Positions 12,389 through 24,600 of a stretch of DNA of 64,000 nucleotides are shown here, piece by piece. Made by a program: the position numbers and the translations under genes. Positions within the stretch are counted from its first letter, which is position 1, and every line of letters begins with the position of its first letter. Below the pieces are notes generated by a model, which was given only the letters and a program-made list of their open reading frames with translations, had not been told where the DNA came from and did not search any database. This DNA is from Macrocybe gigantea (taxonomy: Eukaryota > Basidiomycota > Agaricomycetes > Agaricales > Callistosporiaceae), in the NCBI GenBank assembly GCA_011319805.1, contig SJRY01000310.1:19748-83747 (forward strand), given 5' to 3'.

Positions 12389-12586
12389 TGAAAAACTCTA
12401 ATAAATCGGTGGATTTTCAGCTGATTTTCGCGATTTTAAGAACGGGGAGTGCTCAAGGATGTAGGTATCCAGATCTGCAACCTGATCAAAGATCGTCCCA
12501 AGTGTTGTCGCCGTAGAATGAGGAATGCGATTTGTGAGAGTTGTTTACAGTTGTTTACAAGTGGGGGTTGTGAAAAGAGAAGCGTT

Positions 12587-15369
12587 CAGCGGGGCAAAAT
12601 GTCTTCAAACCCATTCCCCTCCTCAGACAGTCATGCTTCTCAACCCCTAGAACTCATCCATTCTGATCTTTATGGCCTTCTTCCTGTTAAATCCCACTCT
12701 GGATTCAAGTATTGGGTTACTTTCATTGATGATTGTACCAGATTCAGAGTGGTGATACCTCTTAAACAGAAGAGTGATGCATTTGACGCCTTTAGACAGT
12801 TTAAGGCCTATGCTGAAAACCAACTTGGCTTAAAGATCAAAGCTTTACAGGATGACAAGGGTGGAGAGTACATGTCCAATGCCTTTATCAAATTCACCAA
12901 TGATTGTGGCATTATCCGGAGACATACTGTCAGGAATAGGCCTCAACAGAATGGAGTTGCAGAAAGAGCTAATCAGACTATGGCAGAAGAGTTAACTGCT
13001 ATGCTGTCTGAATCCAAGCTGCCTGCTTCATTCTGGGGAGATGGTCTTGCTTCTATGGTGCACATTTGGAACAGAGTACCTACTTCTGCTCTGTCTGGGA
13101 CTACACCTTATCAGGCTTGGTTTGGGAAGAAACCAGATGTCAGTCATCTCAGAATCTGGGGATGCACTGCATATGTCTTTGTGCAGAAGGATCAGAGGAA
13201 GAAACTGCAACCACACTACCAGAAATGTGTCTTTATTGGCTATCCTGATGGTTACAAGGGTTGGAAGTTTTACAATCCTACCACCAAAAAGACCATTATC
13301 TCGGAGAGGGCTGAATTTGATGAGAGATACTTCCCTGGTACCTCTCAGAAACATTATAGCACTCAACCTTCACTTATCCTTCCTCTTGACCCACCTGCCT
13401 TGCAACCAGTTTCTCCAGACTCAGCTGTGCTGGAGTTAGGGGGAGGCTTTGATACATCAAACCCTATTGTGCAAGCAGCTCCCTCTACTCCTGATCCAGA
13501 TCCTACCCCTCCACAAAGTCCAAATCTTCGTCCTAGAACGCCTCCTGCTATTCACCAGGATGATAACCTGCCCCACACACCTCCTGTTAGACACAGAGTC
13601 CCAACTCCACCACCTCTTCCCAAAACTCCGCCCATTGCTGTCAGGAAACCAGTCAGAAATGTCAAACCACCTGGTAATTGGTGGGTCATCAGACCTGCTC
13701 CACCACCAGTTCGAGATGATTCTGATTCAGAAGACTCAATTCATGAGGATCCTGATCCTAAGGCTGGTTTTGTGGATGTCCAATTTGCTGGTCTAGCTGA
13801 AGGTGCAAATCCAAGCACTTACAAGCAAGCTATGCAATGTCCGGATGCGCACAAGTGGCAGGAAGCATGTAATGAAGAGATTATGTCTCTTATAGGACAT
13901 GGAACATGGGAGATTGTGGACTTGCCTCCAGGAAAGAAGGCTATTAGTTGTGGATGGGTTTTCAAGGTTAAACACAATGCAGATGGCTCGATTGAGCACT
14001 ACAAAGCTCGATGTGTTGCTAAAGGTTTCAGTCAAAGACCTGGCATTGACTATACTGAAGTCTTTGCCCCCACATTTCGCCCTGCTGCCTTGAGACTTAT
14101 CCTAGCCATGGCTGGTATTGAGGACATGGAACTTCGTTCTGTAGATGTTACCTCTGCCTTTCCTAATGGTGATTTGGAGGAGGAGATTTATATGGTTCAA
14201 CCAGAGGGGTTTCACCAAGGTGGTCCAAACCAAGTCTGCAAACTCTACAAATCGCTTTATGGGCTTAAACAGTCCGCCAGACAGTGGAACAAGAAGCTAC
14301 ACTCCGTCTTATTGTCTATGGGATTCAAACGACTCGAATCTGACCGCTCTATCTACCTCTATGTCAAGGGGGAGGTAAAGGTCATTGTTCCCATTTACAT
14401 TGATGATATCACACTGGCTTCAAAGAACACTGCTGCTATTGACAAAGTGGTTGCAGAGCTGTCTAGGCACTTCAAGATCAGAGACTTGGGACCAAGCACT
14501 TTTTATTGGGTGTGGAGATTATTAGAGACAGGCAGAAGCGGACCATTGCACTTTCCCAGAAGCAGTACATCTTAAACACACTGGAGCGCTATGGGATGGC
14601 GGATTGCAAGCCTGTCAAGACACCTATGATGACAGGTCTTAACCTTTCCAAGGCAATGGCACCTCAGACTTCAGAGGAAGCGGACTTTATGAAGAACATC
14701 CCCTACCTCAGTGCTGTTGGATCACTCCAGTACTTAGCCACCATGACTAGACCAGATATAGCAGCTGCTGTGTCATGCCTAGGACGCTTCAACTCGAATC
14801 CTGGTCTACAGCATTGGAATGCAGTCAAGCATTTGCTGAGATACTGCAAAGGGACTTTGGATCTCAAGCTGACATACTCTGGAGATCTTGGTCCAGAGAT
14901 GTTTACATCATTCTGTGATGCTTCCCATGGTGATTGCCCGGACTCTGGACGCTCAACTGGTGGATATGTAACAATCCTTGGTGGTGGAGCTATTGGATGG
15001 TCATCCAAACTGCAGCCTTTTGTCACGCTTTCTACAACTGAAGCGGAGTATATTGCTGCAGTAGAAGCTGGAAAGGAGATCTTATGGATGCGCAACATTA
15101 TGCAGGAGATGGGATACCCTGTGTTGCAAGCATCACCACTCAAGATTGACAATCAGTCTGCACTGAGTGTCACAAAGAATCCAGAGCATCATGGGCGTAT
15201 GAAACAGCTGGATTTGCGATACTTCTGGTTTAGGGATACAGTGGAGCAGAAGAGGATATGGCCTGAGTTTATTCCAGGAACTGAACAAGTTGCAGACTTG
15301 TTAACCAAACCACTTACTGTACCAAAGGTGGAATTCTGTAGACAGAAAATGGGACTTGTAGGTACATAG
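12587..15369 (+). pseudogene. pol: copia polyprotein (integrase, reverse transcriptase, RNase H), one frameshift
   Basis: The integrase core shows the D-D-E set in HSDLYG, QDDKGGEY and PQQNGVAER. A long Pro-rich linker (about 13390-13740) leads to the reverse transcriptase, with SCGWVFKVK, VDVTSAFPNG (motif A), KSLYGLKQSARQW (motif B) and YIDDITLAS (motif C). At the T run around 14501 the frame shifts by one base. The conserved FLLGVEI motif is readable only across that break, so a base is missing from the run by mutation or sequencing error. RNase H follows in the second frame: SDxx is replaced by CDASHGDCPDSGRSTGGY, then STTEAEYIA and DNQSAL. The stop is TAG 15367-15369. Confidence 0.92.
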
Positions 15370-15386
15370 TTTAGACAGTTCAGGTC

Positions 15387-15395
15387 AGGGGGAGG
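15387..15395 (+). other. Polypurine tract of the copia element
   Basis: AGGGGGAGG lies immediately upstream of the LTR start TGTTAG, 17 bp after the pol stop codon. In LTR retrotransposons this RNase H-resistant purine run primes plus-strand DNA synthesis, and its position next to the LTR is diagnostic. Confidence 0.8.
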
Positions 15396-15769
15396 TGTTA
15401 GAAATGCCCCTCCTGTCCGGACTTGTGCATAGGACAGGACCCAGGCTATGCGCCTAGCAATGCACACAGCCTATAGCTGTGTGCGCAGCAATGCGCAGCC
15501 TGTGGCTGCGTCCACAGCAATGCACAGCACAAGCTGTGCGCGCAGTAATGCGCAGTAAATGGCTGTGTCCGCAGCAGTGCACACCCATAGGCTGCGCACA
15601 CAGCCTTCTACACGTATATATAGGTAGCACAGAGCGCCTTGAAGTCCCCAGTGTTCTCACTCAGGACTTCTAGGCAAGTACTTGTACATAACTCAATTAC
15701 TAGTGTTCTCACTCAGGACTTCTAGGTTCTAAGGCTCGTCCAGAGTGTTCCCTGTGCCTAGTTTCAACA
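15396..15769 (+). repeat. 3' LTR of the copia element (374 bp)
   Basis: The LTR starts TGTTAGAAATG right after the purine tract and ends TTTCAACA at 15769, giving TG...CA ends. Inside are GC-rich imperfect repeats built from GCGCAGCAATGCGCAG-like units (about 15470-15600), a TATA box and a 24-bp direct repeat, GTGTTCTCACTCAGGACTTC plus TAGG, at 15651-15674 and 15703-15726. Small ORFs here are by-products of the GC-rich repeats. Confidence 0.85.
15614..15623 (+). promoter_or_regulatory. TATA box in copia LTR
   Basis: GTATATATAG lies about 220 bp into the LTR, where the U3 promoter of an LTR retrotransposon is expected. Transcription would start some 25-35 bp downstream, before the 24-bp repeat. 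The call is positional plus motif only. Confidence 0.55.
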
Positions 15770-18139
15770 AGATGTCAGGTACTTAATGAACCAGTGATGC
15801 ACAAAGGCGTCGAACTGGCATTCAGTTGGCCTGTGCCAGTTACAGCACTGAGTCATGACGTGGACGGAGTCCTCAGCCCCTCGTCCACAAGAGCATAAAT
15901 CGCTATCGACAAAATTAAACCGTGCCCGATACACATTGATCGGAGCATGGCCGCATGCAAGACATGAACAGCGAGCATAAAGCACGTTATCTGTCACTAA
16001 CTTCATGAAGCCCATTCTCTTCCGAGAGGGGCGTTCATAGGAATTTGGCTTTCCTGCTTCGTGAAAACGAAATGTGGAAGCACCAATGTATTTCTTGTTC
16101 CCAGAATTCTGGAACCAAGTGCTATGCATATCATCATCAGCCTCCTTTCGAAGGCCATCGGTGGTATAGAGGGGACGAAGTCCCAGGGAACATCCAGGCT
16201 CCGGTCAAAATCGTGGGCCTCAACGTGTATTGCCCACTTCCATTTGGAAGGGACGTGCCAGAATTCAATCCGGCGCTGCTCGGACTCAGAGAGCCAAGCT
16301 TCCAGTGATGCACAAAGTGCAATAGAATGCGACTGCACAGAGTGGGGGTTACAATCGATGATGCGATTGATTGCATTCATCGAGTCCAAAAAGCACATGA
16401 CAGAATTAACTCCATCTTGTGCGATAGCCTTCTGGATCACCATTCGCAATCCAATAAGCTCAGCATCGTCGCTTGTTGCTTTGCCAACCGGCTGACGAAT
16501 CTCGGAGACCAGTCTGCCCTCACGATACACACGTGAAGCTGACACAGACTGCTTAAGTGACACTTCTGCTTTCGCAGACACGGAGCCATCACTACTCACA
16601 TATGAGCAATCATGCTGGATCGAACACTGGGAAAGTGTTTGATCCAGCGATGCGTGGTAAGCCTTGACCGAGTCCTCGTCTCGGCCAAGTAACTTATGGA
16701 TCTCAAAGCGACTGCCAAACTCATCGACAAGCCGCCTGCCCGGGTTATTTGCATCAGCAAAATAATCCGTGGTTAGAAAGAGTGGTGGTTTCAGATCCAC
16801 CAAATCCTTGAGTGGGGACTTAAGCGCAGCACGCTGTCTGTCTGACAAAGAAGCGAGATTTCTCACTTTAGATGGGTCACCCCCAGCTGAGGCGGGTGTA
16901 CTAATGGATCTGAGGGCATGCCTCAGATTGGAGTTAGCTAAGCGGGCAGACGAGCTGACTTTCAGCCTTTTAATGAACCCGCCGATAGGTTCGACGCAGG
17001 CCATTGTTTCAGCTGCACCCTCAGGAGTGGTGCGAAACTGTCCATTAATCCAAATGCATGCTTTGCACTGCATTTGGCATAGTTGTTTCAACAGTGCGAC
17101 ATTACGCATGCCATTGAAGTTCCACAATAAACAGCCGTACGTTGCGATGGGACGCACGCACGACAAGTAGAGAATGTGTTTCTGTTGAGGGGATAAGCCT
17201 CGGACAGAGTTGCCTAACATCTGAAAGGCTCTGGCTGTAGTCAGGGCCTTTGTAGCGTAGAATCGAACATGCTCCTTAAACGAGAGGCACGCATCCAAGA
17301 AGAAGCCAAGGTATCGCCAGACATCCTTGGGTCGAAGCGGGGTATTGCCCGTAAATGGAGCAAATCCCAAGTCAATAGACGGACGAGGGTCCATACTATT
17401 GTGCGAAAAGTGCTGTAGTTCAGTCTTGTTGTGTTCTACAACAAGACCGAAGTCAGTGAAGAGGTTATGCACAGAGGCATAAGCCCTCTGCAGTTTCGGA
17501 ACATTGTCCGATGTGGATTTGGACTGAGTGATGATCAGTCCGTCATCGACGAATGACATGATTACTGGCATATCACCAGCTTTCTGATAAAGCTTCAGTA
17601 CTGGCACCAAGTAAAGCACTGACAATACTGGGGAAAGTGCAGAGCCTTGACCAACTCCCACATCAGCATCGAACTCTGGAGAGATAGCACTATGCCAGGC
17701 ATAAGAAGTTTTGCGCCCAATGAGATATGATTCAAAGAACTTTGACACCTGTCATGCAAAGCCTCCATGTTGAAGAATCTTCACCAACATACGATGGTTG
17801 AGTGAAGGAAAATACTGAGTGACATCGAAAGCGATGACACTCATTTTGAATCCCTTAGACCACCCCTGACGGATGATATGGGTAAGGAAGACCCCAGCAT
17901 CCTCAGTTGAGTTCTGACGGATGCCGCCGAACTGCTTCGGATCAAAGACAGCAAATTTGGTCGCTTCATACTGCATACATCGCGCCAGCATCTTCTCGAC
18001 GAGCTTGCTGAGGGTATTCAAAAGCACAATCGGACGAAAGGCTTTCGGGGTATCATATGCAGGTTTGCCAGGTTTCGGAATGATAACCGACAAACTCTGC
18101 TTGAAGTAAGAGGGCCAGTGCCCCAAATCTAGACATGCA
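15770..18139 (-). pseudogene. LINE E, ORF2 reverse transcriptase to C terminus, truncated at both ends
   Basis: On the minus strand this runs from ANACLDLGHWPSYFKQSL in the fingers of the reverse transcriptase to TSNKAAG-adjacent residues near the ORF2 C terminus. It is cut at 15770 by the copia insertion. It carries FDVTQYFPSLNH, GQGSALSPVLS, FVDDGL, the complete RNase H region and the CxC-H-C motif. TGA (complement of 17752-17754) replaces CGA in FARQVS, and a frame change near 16140 separates the last 120 residues. The block 16003-17748 (581 aa) is one of the longest uninterrupted ORF2 pieces in the window. The right edge at 18139 meets F head to head. Confidence 0.88.
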
Positions 18140-19618
18140 TCCTCTCTCAACCATCAGATATTGGGGAGGATACTTCAACATGGGGGCTTCGCATGTCAAG
18201 TGTCTAAGTTCTTCGAGTCCTACCTCGCCAGGTGTAAAACTTCCTACGCTTGGCACAGTACCATCTCACCAGAGTTCGATGCCGATGTTGGTGTTGGCCA
18301 AGGCTCTGCTCTATCTCCAGTACTCTCAGCCTTGTATCTGGCACCAGTACTGAAAATATACCAGAAGGTTGACAATATGCCAACCATCATGTCATTTGTA
18401 GATGATGGGCTGATTATCGCCCAGTCCAAATCCATCCTGGACAATGTTCCGAAACTTCAGAGGGCGTATGCATCTGTGCACAACCTCTTTATGGACTTCG
18501 GTCTTGTGATCGAACACAACAAAACCGAATTGCAGCATTTCTCGCGCAATAACAAGGATCCGTGTCCTTCTATTGATTTGGATTTTGCCCCGTTCACGGG
18601 CAACACTCCCCTGCAACCCAAGGAGGTGTGGAGATACCTTGGGTTCTTTCTGGACGCACGCCTATCTTTCAAGGAACACGTCCGCTTTTATGCAATGAAA
18701 GCGCTGACTACTGCCAGGGCTTTCCAGATGTTGGGCAATTCTGTGCGAGGGCTATCCCCTCAACAGAAGCGCATTCTTTACCTGTCGTGTGCCAGTCCGA
18801 GCTGCACCAGATTTCATTCTGGCACGTCCCCTCCTCTTGGAAGTGGGCTATCCAAGTCGAAGCGCACAAGTCAGCACGTGGCCTCGACATACCTCAGGGG
18901 CATAGTCCCCTCTATACCACAGATGCTCTCCACAAGGAGGCGGATGATGATATGCATGCCTCTTGGTTCCATGATTCTGGAATCAAGAAATACATTGGCG
19001 CCTCCATGTTTCGATTCCATGATGCTGGAAAGCCTGAGTCCTATGAGTGCCCGCTTCGTAAGAGAACGGGCTTCATGAAATTGGTGACAGGCAATGAGCT
19101 ATTTGCTCACTGCTGTTGCATTGCATGCGGACACGCGCCGATCAATGCGTATCGAGCGCGGTTTAATTTTGTCGAGAGCGATGAGTGCTTGTGCGGGTGG
19201 GGTCCTGAGGACTCTGTTCACGTTATGACTCTGTGCCGTAATTGGAACAGACCAGCCGAATGCCAGTATGACACCTTTGTGCGTTCCTGGTTTGTCAAGT
19301 ACCTAACGTCCAATAAGGCAGCAGGTGCTTTTATCCCGGATCCGGGGGGCGGGTAACTGCCCCTTCATAGTGGGGATACTCAGGGTTATGGCTCCTCGCG
19401 GGGCCTTTGCGCGGAAGCAACCGCAACTGGCCTTCGGGCTGGGGGACCCAGAGCATCAATTCAACATGGTGCTCGATAAAAGCGAACACTGAGCATTATT
19501 GCGCATCGCGGACTCTGCGACACCTGTCGTTATGGGCCCTTTGGGACCCTTTACATGGAAGTGACCACGTCTGGCTCTTAGGAGCTGGGGGACGCGGGTC
19601 GAGCAAGCAAGTCAGCGA
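18140..19618 (+). pseudogene. LINE F, diverged copy: reverse transcriptase tail, ORF2 C terminus, 3' UTR
   Basis: F is a more diverged relative (for example ILGRILQHGGFACQVSKFFESYLARCK). It starts in mid reverse transcriptase and keeps GQGSALSPVLS and FVDDGL. At about 18794 it jumps from LSCA to SELHQISFWHVPSSWKW, losing the start of RNase H with a frame change. The C-terminal block has CLCGWGPEDSVHVMTLC and ends at TAA 19354-19356. A distinct 3' UTR follows, with GGGCCC-TTTG-GGACCC at the place of the family hairpin. It is cut at 19618 by the 5' end of G; its likely continuation is segment L at 37747. Confidence 0.83.
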
Positions 19619-19814
19619 CGCTTCTCTTTCCACAACCCCCACCTGTAAACAACTGTAAATAACTCTCACAAATCGCACTCCTCGTTCTACGGTGATGACA
19701 CTTGGGACGATCTCTGATCAGGTTTCAGATCCGGATACCTATATCCTTGAGCACTCCCCGTTTTTAAAATCGCGAAAATCGGCTGAAAATCCACCGATTT
19801 ATTAGAGTTTTTCA
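19619..19814 (+). promoter_or_regulatory. LINE 5' UTR with probable internal promoter (copy G)
   Basis: The region between the conserved 5' terminus and the ORF1 ATG is nearly identical in copies C, G, I, J, K and S. LINEs need an internal promoter to stay mobile, so it should sit here. Visible structure includes repeated TGTAAAYAACT-like words near 19645 and a triple direct repeat of the core AAAATC at 19766-19793, within TTTTTAAAATCGCG, GAAAATCGG and GAAAATCC. No TATA box is obvious, which is common for LINE promoters. The promoter role is inferred. Confidence 0.5.
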
Positions 19815-21671
19815 ATGAGCGACGATCTGCTCAACATTGTTGGCGGCGGTGGGCCTCCACCGCTAAATCCGCACCCTGGGCGGACCCCCTCAGGCCCCTC
19901 TCGACCCCCCGCTCCTTCCCCCTCGGGGGATAGGAGCCTTCTCTTCCAAGGCGGCGACGGTTTAATGGATACCGATGACGCTGGCCCCTCGAACCGGACT
20001 GGGTCTACCGAACCCCCCGTTCCTCCATCTCTGTCGATGCTGTCCACGGAGGCAGCTTATAACGACAATTCTATCGGTATTGCGATCTTTCCTGAAGGGC
20101 ATCGGTTCCTTCACGGTGAAGCGAAGGCCGCCACTGAGTCCCTCGCCGCCCTTAAGGATTGGATCCTCAAGGTCGGCAAAGCATCTGTCTCCATCCCGGC
20201 GGGCTACCAGTATGCCATCGCTGAGGGTATTGCGGCCTTGGTCGCTACTGCTGGCGATGTTAACATGTTCTCCGTCCCCACTCTTCAGGGACCTCAGCAT
20301 GAACTCGGAGCACGCTTGCAGAGTATTGTAAATGCACACCTTCCCTTGCACGGGAAATCAACTCGCTTTGCCGATCCCGCCACTCATCACTCCCCCTCTG
20401 GTACAGTGCGACCGGAGGACTCACGTTCGAACCAGGGCGCCCCACCTCCGAGACCAGCTCGGAACCCAAACCACACTCCTCCACCCCCTCGCGCGCGATC
20501 TCGTTCCCGGACTCCTGGACGTGGACCGCCTCCTCCAGTCAATAGGGCTACTCGCCCATCTTCCGGTAAGCGCTCCTATGCGCAAGCCTTGGCCCAACCG
20601 GCCAACACTCCTGCCGAGGCTATTGTAGCCTTGGCAAAGACATTCCCACACCTCCCCGCAGAGAAGATTGTCTCCTTGCAAAAGGAAGCAACCGGGGAGT
20701 CATCAGGACCGCCTAAGAAGAAGGCGAAGTCCACCTCTCACAGACCGTCCCGTCGTAACGTCCGGGTCAGTTACTCTTTTCCGGCTGACAACGATTCTGT
20801 TGCCGCCGGAGCTCTCCTTAATGCCCTTAATAGGGCATTGACCACTGGTAAGTCCTGGATTCGATGCGAATCTATCCAGGATCATTCCGCCTCCTCATTC
20901 TCTTGCTTGATGACGAGGGTGGCTTCTCCGAAGACCTCAGCATTTTGCGTGAGGCCGCTCTCCGCTGTGCTCCGGCAGGATCTACTGTCGAGCTCGCAAT
21001 CCCGACGAGCGTTTCTTATTTGAAACTGCTCGACGTTCCCTATTTCAATGCCGATGGTAGCATTATCACTGCCCGGCAGGCTTACGAGATTCTCCGAGAC
21101 TCTCCTTCTCGGATCTCATTACTCTCGTTGGGGTACCGCGTGTCATGCGCAACTCCAAGAATTCCGATACTGCAACCGTCTGGTTCAACATCGAAGACAC
21201 GTCAACTGGCCAGAACGTAAAGGCTCTGGACAATTGTACAGTTATGGTCAGGAATTGGCGTTGCCGATTCAAGGCCGCTCTCTCTTCGCCGGGAGTTCCT
21301 CTTTGCGAACGCTGCTGGCGCTGGGGGCACTCTGCATTGAAGTGCAACCAGCAATCTCTTCACTGCCCGATCTGTGGGGAATCTCACAGAAAGGAACACC
21401 ATTGCACCCTGGCGTCTTGCTGCAAAGCTCGACCCAAGGCTAACCCTCCTCGTGAGGCTACTCCAGCGGGCCAGCCCTGCCCTCATCCTCCTAAGTGTCT
21501 CAGCTGTGGCCGAGACCACTCCACTGACACCGGAAGTGTCCCTTCTGGAAAAATCACTTTGATCCAGATTGGATCAAGGAACATTATAAGCTGGTACGTG
21601 ATCGCAAACGATCAGGTAGCAATTATCCTAATGCCTCCCCGCAGCGTAATGCGGAGGCCGACGCATCATGA
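19815..21671 (+). pseudogene. LINE G ORF1 (gag-like, zinc knuckles), frameshifted
   Basis: The start MSDDLLNIVGGGGPPPLN is supported by conservation of the ATG in six copies and the end of the 5' UTR. Expected product is about 618 aa. Order: Pro/Gly-rich N terminus, conserved IAIFPEGHRFLHGEAK block, Pro/Arg linker (PPPPRARSRSRTPGRGPPPP), basic patch, a block with KLLDVPYFNADGSIITARQAYEILRD, and three CCHC-type knuckles. Single-base losses near 20931 (GAAAG to GAAG), 21103 and 21528 shift the frame three times. Each lies in a short run, so sequencing error is possible. The role is RNA binding and packaging of LINE RNA. Confidence 0.88.
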
Positions 21672-24600
21672 GTGTCTCCTCAGGTAGTGCAGCCTCGGCT
21701 GTGGTCCCTGGTTCAAGGGGACGCTCATTGATTTCATCTCTTCGTATTTTCTCTCAGAATGTAAATAGAAAATATGTACACATGGACATGCTCCTCTCTA
21801 CTCTCGGGAGGGATTATGATATTCTGTTTTTCCAAGAACCTGCTTGGAATCTCATAAGACACGCTCCGTCTGCCCTCAATGTTGAGGGCGAGGCAGTAAT
21901 CGGTGGTCCCACTCATCCAGATTGGACCTGTATTGTTCGCCATCATCTCTCGAGGACCCTCCTCGGGTCATGGCCTATGTACATAACAGGCTTCGTCGCC
22001 TGCATCCATCCCTTCGTCGTGACCTAGTTGATAGTCCGATCTTATGATTGTTAGCTTCGCCACCCCTGGCGAGCCACTCTTTCTCGCTAATGCCTACTCT
22101 GATGTAGATGCTAGCGCGATTCGTCTTTTGCATGATTGTGCTGAGCGCCCCGACTTCCCCAACTTAGTTTATCTCGGAGGGGATTTCAATTGTCATTATG
22201 AACTCTGGGATAGAGTTCATAATTCGCAGCGGTCTCGAGGGAGATGCTGTGTAATGCAGCTCTCGATCTCGGTCTGGAATGGTCGGAACCTAGCAACCCT
22301 GGGCCGACTTTCATTTCACATAACCCCGAGCTTCGGCCCTCGGTTATTGACTTGATGTTCATCCCCATTGATAGTGGGGATTGCCATCCTCGCATGATTG
22401 ATGCGCTCAAGCTGACATCGGACCATGTCCCATTGTCACTTGTATTGGATGTTCCTCTGCTAGACCTATCCGTCCAGCGACGAACGTTAAGTAAGGACAG
22501 CATACCGGAGTTTATATCTGACATTGCCGGTGATCTTCTCGGAATGGACATTGTCCCTATCGAGACTAATAACGACCTCGAGAGCGTCTTGTCGACACTA
22601 TCAAAGGCCATTGATCGAGCTTGGAATCTCCATTCTAGGGAATGCAAGCTCTCAAAACGGAGCAAGGGTTGGTGGAACCAACACTGCTCTGAGACTCTTG
22701 ATACTTTCAGACAAACCCGGTCTGAAAGAGATCATCGCATCTGGCGGCGAGCTGTCAAAGATGCTAAGCGCGCCTTCTTTGATCAACGGATCAGGGAGGT
22801 TGCAGAAAAGTCTCGTCGTCCATGGGATTTAGCTGCATGGACAAAGCAGAGACCCCTACCTGACTACGAAGCTATCTCGTTCCAGGGACAGCCTTGTAAT
22901 TCTATCGAAGCGCTTTGGAATGCGCTTGATAAGTCTTATAATGCTGCATCTGATCGCACAGTTAATTTGGATCGCCTCAATGATCTTGAAGCGCATCCAG
23001 TACGGGACTGGGTCCCGTTCTCTGCTGCCGAGCTCCGAGAGTCCTTAGAGCCCTGTAGCAATACGTCTGCACCAGGACCAGACCATCTGTCTTGGAGCCA
23101 CATCAAACAGCTGGTGAAATTTCCTCACATAGCTGCATTCATCTTGAACATTGCAAACGCATGTCTGGATTTGGGGCACTGGCCCTCTTACTTCAAGCAG
23201 AGTTTGTCAGTGATCATTCCGAAACCTGGCAAACCTGCATATGATACCCCGAAAGCCTTTCATCCGATTGTGCTTTTGAATACCCTCGGCAAGCTCGTCG
23301 AGAAGATGCTAGCGTGACGTATGCAGTACGAAGCGACGAAATTTGCTGTCTTCGATCCGAAGCAGTTCGGCGGCATCCGTCAGAACTCAACTGAGGATGC
23401 TGGGGTCTTCCTTACCCATATTATCCGTCAGGGGTGGTCTAAGGGATTTAAAACGAGTGTCATCGCTTTCGATGTCGCTCAGTATTTTCCTTCACTCAAC
23501 CATCGTATGTTGGTGAAGATTCTTCAACACGGAGGCTTTGCACCACAGGTGTCAAAGTTCTTTGAATCATACCTCGTTGGGCGCAAAACTTCTTATGCCT
23601 GGCGTAGTGCCATCTCTCCAGAGTTCGAGGCCGACGTGGGAGTTGGTCAAGGCTCTGCACTCTCCCCAGTATTGTCAGTGCTTTACTTGGCACCGGTACT
23701 GAAACTTACAGAAAGCTGGTGATATGCCAGTAATCATGTCATTCGTCGATGACGGACTGATCATCGCTCAGTCCAGATCCACATCGGACAATGTTCCGAA
23801 ACTGCAGAGGGCTTATGCCTCTGTGCATAACCTCTTCACTGACTTCGGCCTTGTTGTAGAACACAACAAGACTGAACTACAGCACTTTTCGCGCAATAGT
23901 ATGGACCCTCGTCCGTCTATTGACTTGGGCTTTGCTCCATTTACGGGCAATACCCTGCTTCGACCCAAGGATGTCTGGCGATACCTTGGTTTCTTTTTGG
24001 ACGTGCGCCTCTCTTTTAAGGAGCATGTTCGATTCTATGCTACGAAGGCCTTGACTACTGCCAGAGCCTTTCAGATGTTGGGCAATTCTGTTCGGGGCTT
24101 ATCCCCTCAGCAGAAACGCATTCTCTACTTGTCATGCGCGCGTCCCATCGCAACGTACGGCTGTTTATTATGGAACTTCAATGGCATGCGTAATGTCGCA
24201 CTGTTGAAACAACTACGCCAGATGCAGCGTAAAGCTTGCATCTGGATCAATGGACAGTTTCGCACTACTCCCGAGGGTGCGGCTGAGACAATGGCCTGCG
24301 TCGAACCCATCGGCGGGTTCATCCAAAGGCTGAAGGTCGGGTCCTCTGCCCGCCTCGCCAATTCCAATCTGAGGCATGCTCTCAGGTCAATTAGTACGCC
24401 CGCCTCGTCTGGGGGCAACCCATCTAAAGTGAGAAATCTCGCTTCTTTGTCAGACAGACAGCGTGCTGCGCTTAAGTCCCCACTCAAGGATTTGGTGGAT
24501 CTGAAACCACCACTCTTTCTAACCACGGATTATTTTGCGGATGCAAATAACCCGGGCAGGCAGCTTGTCGATGAGTTTGACAGTCGCTTTGAGATTCATA

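Larger units (their letters stand above)
7642..12584 (-). mobile_element. LINE copy C, 5'-complete but internally deleted
   Basis: Read on the minus strand, C starts with the shared 5' terminus CGCTTCTCTTTTCAC at 12584. It has a 5' UTR of about 196 bp, ORF1 and ORF2, then the same internal deletion as B (junction about 7704), the 3' terminal block and a 16-nt A run (T run 7642-7657). The upstream flank is the copia element, the downstream flank is D, and no target-site duplication matches across them. The element must therefore have been rearranged after insertion, or its flanks come from different events. Confidence 0.87.
12585..15769 (+). mobile_element. Ty1/copia LTR retrotransposon, 5'-truncated, with 3' LTR
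   Basis: The element starts abruptly at the 5' end of LINE C, inside the region just before the integrase core (residues GKMSSNPFPSS are typical of the GAG-pre-integrase end). It runs through integrase, reverse transcriptase and RNase H to a purine tract and one LTR. The 5' LTR, primer binding site, gag and protease are absent. Domain order IN-RT-RH identifies the copia superfamily. The right edge abuts LINE E at 15770 after the canonical CA end. No 5-bp duplication can be tested because the left edge is missing. Confidence 0.92.

Noticed and set aside
1603..12584. B/C as one simple inverted segmental duplication
   Set aside because: Their sequences after the A tails differ completely (GATAGTTGCG and TAATCAGTCC), unlike G/I, which share 107 bp of flank. 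Two insertions from a common template fit better.
15454..15673. Small frames in the copia LTR, rich in Cys/His/Arg
   Set aside because: They arise from the GCGCAGCAATGCGCAG-type repeats; LTRs of copia elements do not normally encode proteins.
15770..19618. E/F head-to-head arrangement as a twin-priming inversion
   Set aside because: Twin priming inverts the 5' part of one copy. E and F both contain the 3' half of ORF2 and belong to different subgroups, so they are two copies brought together.
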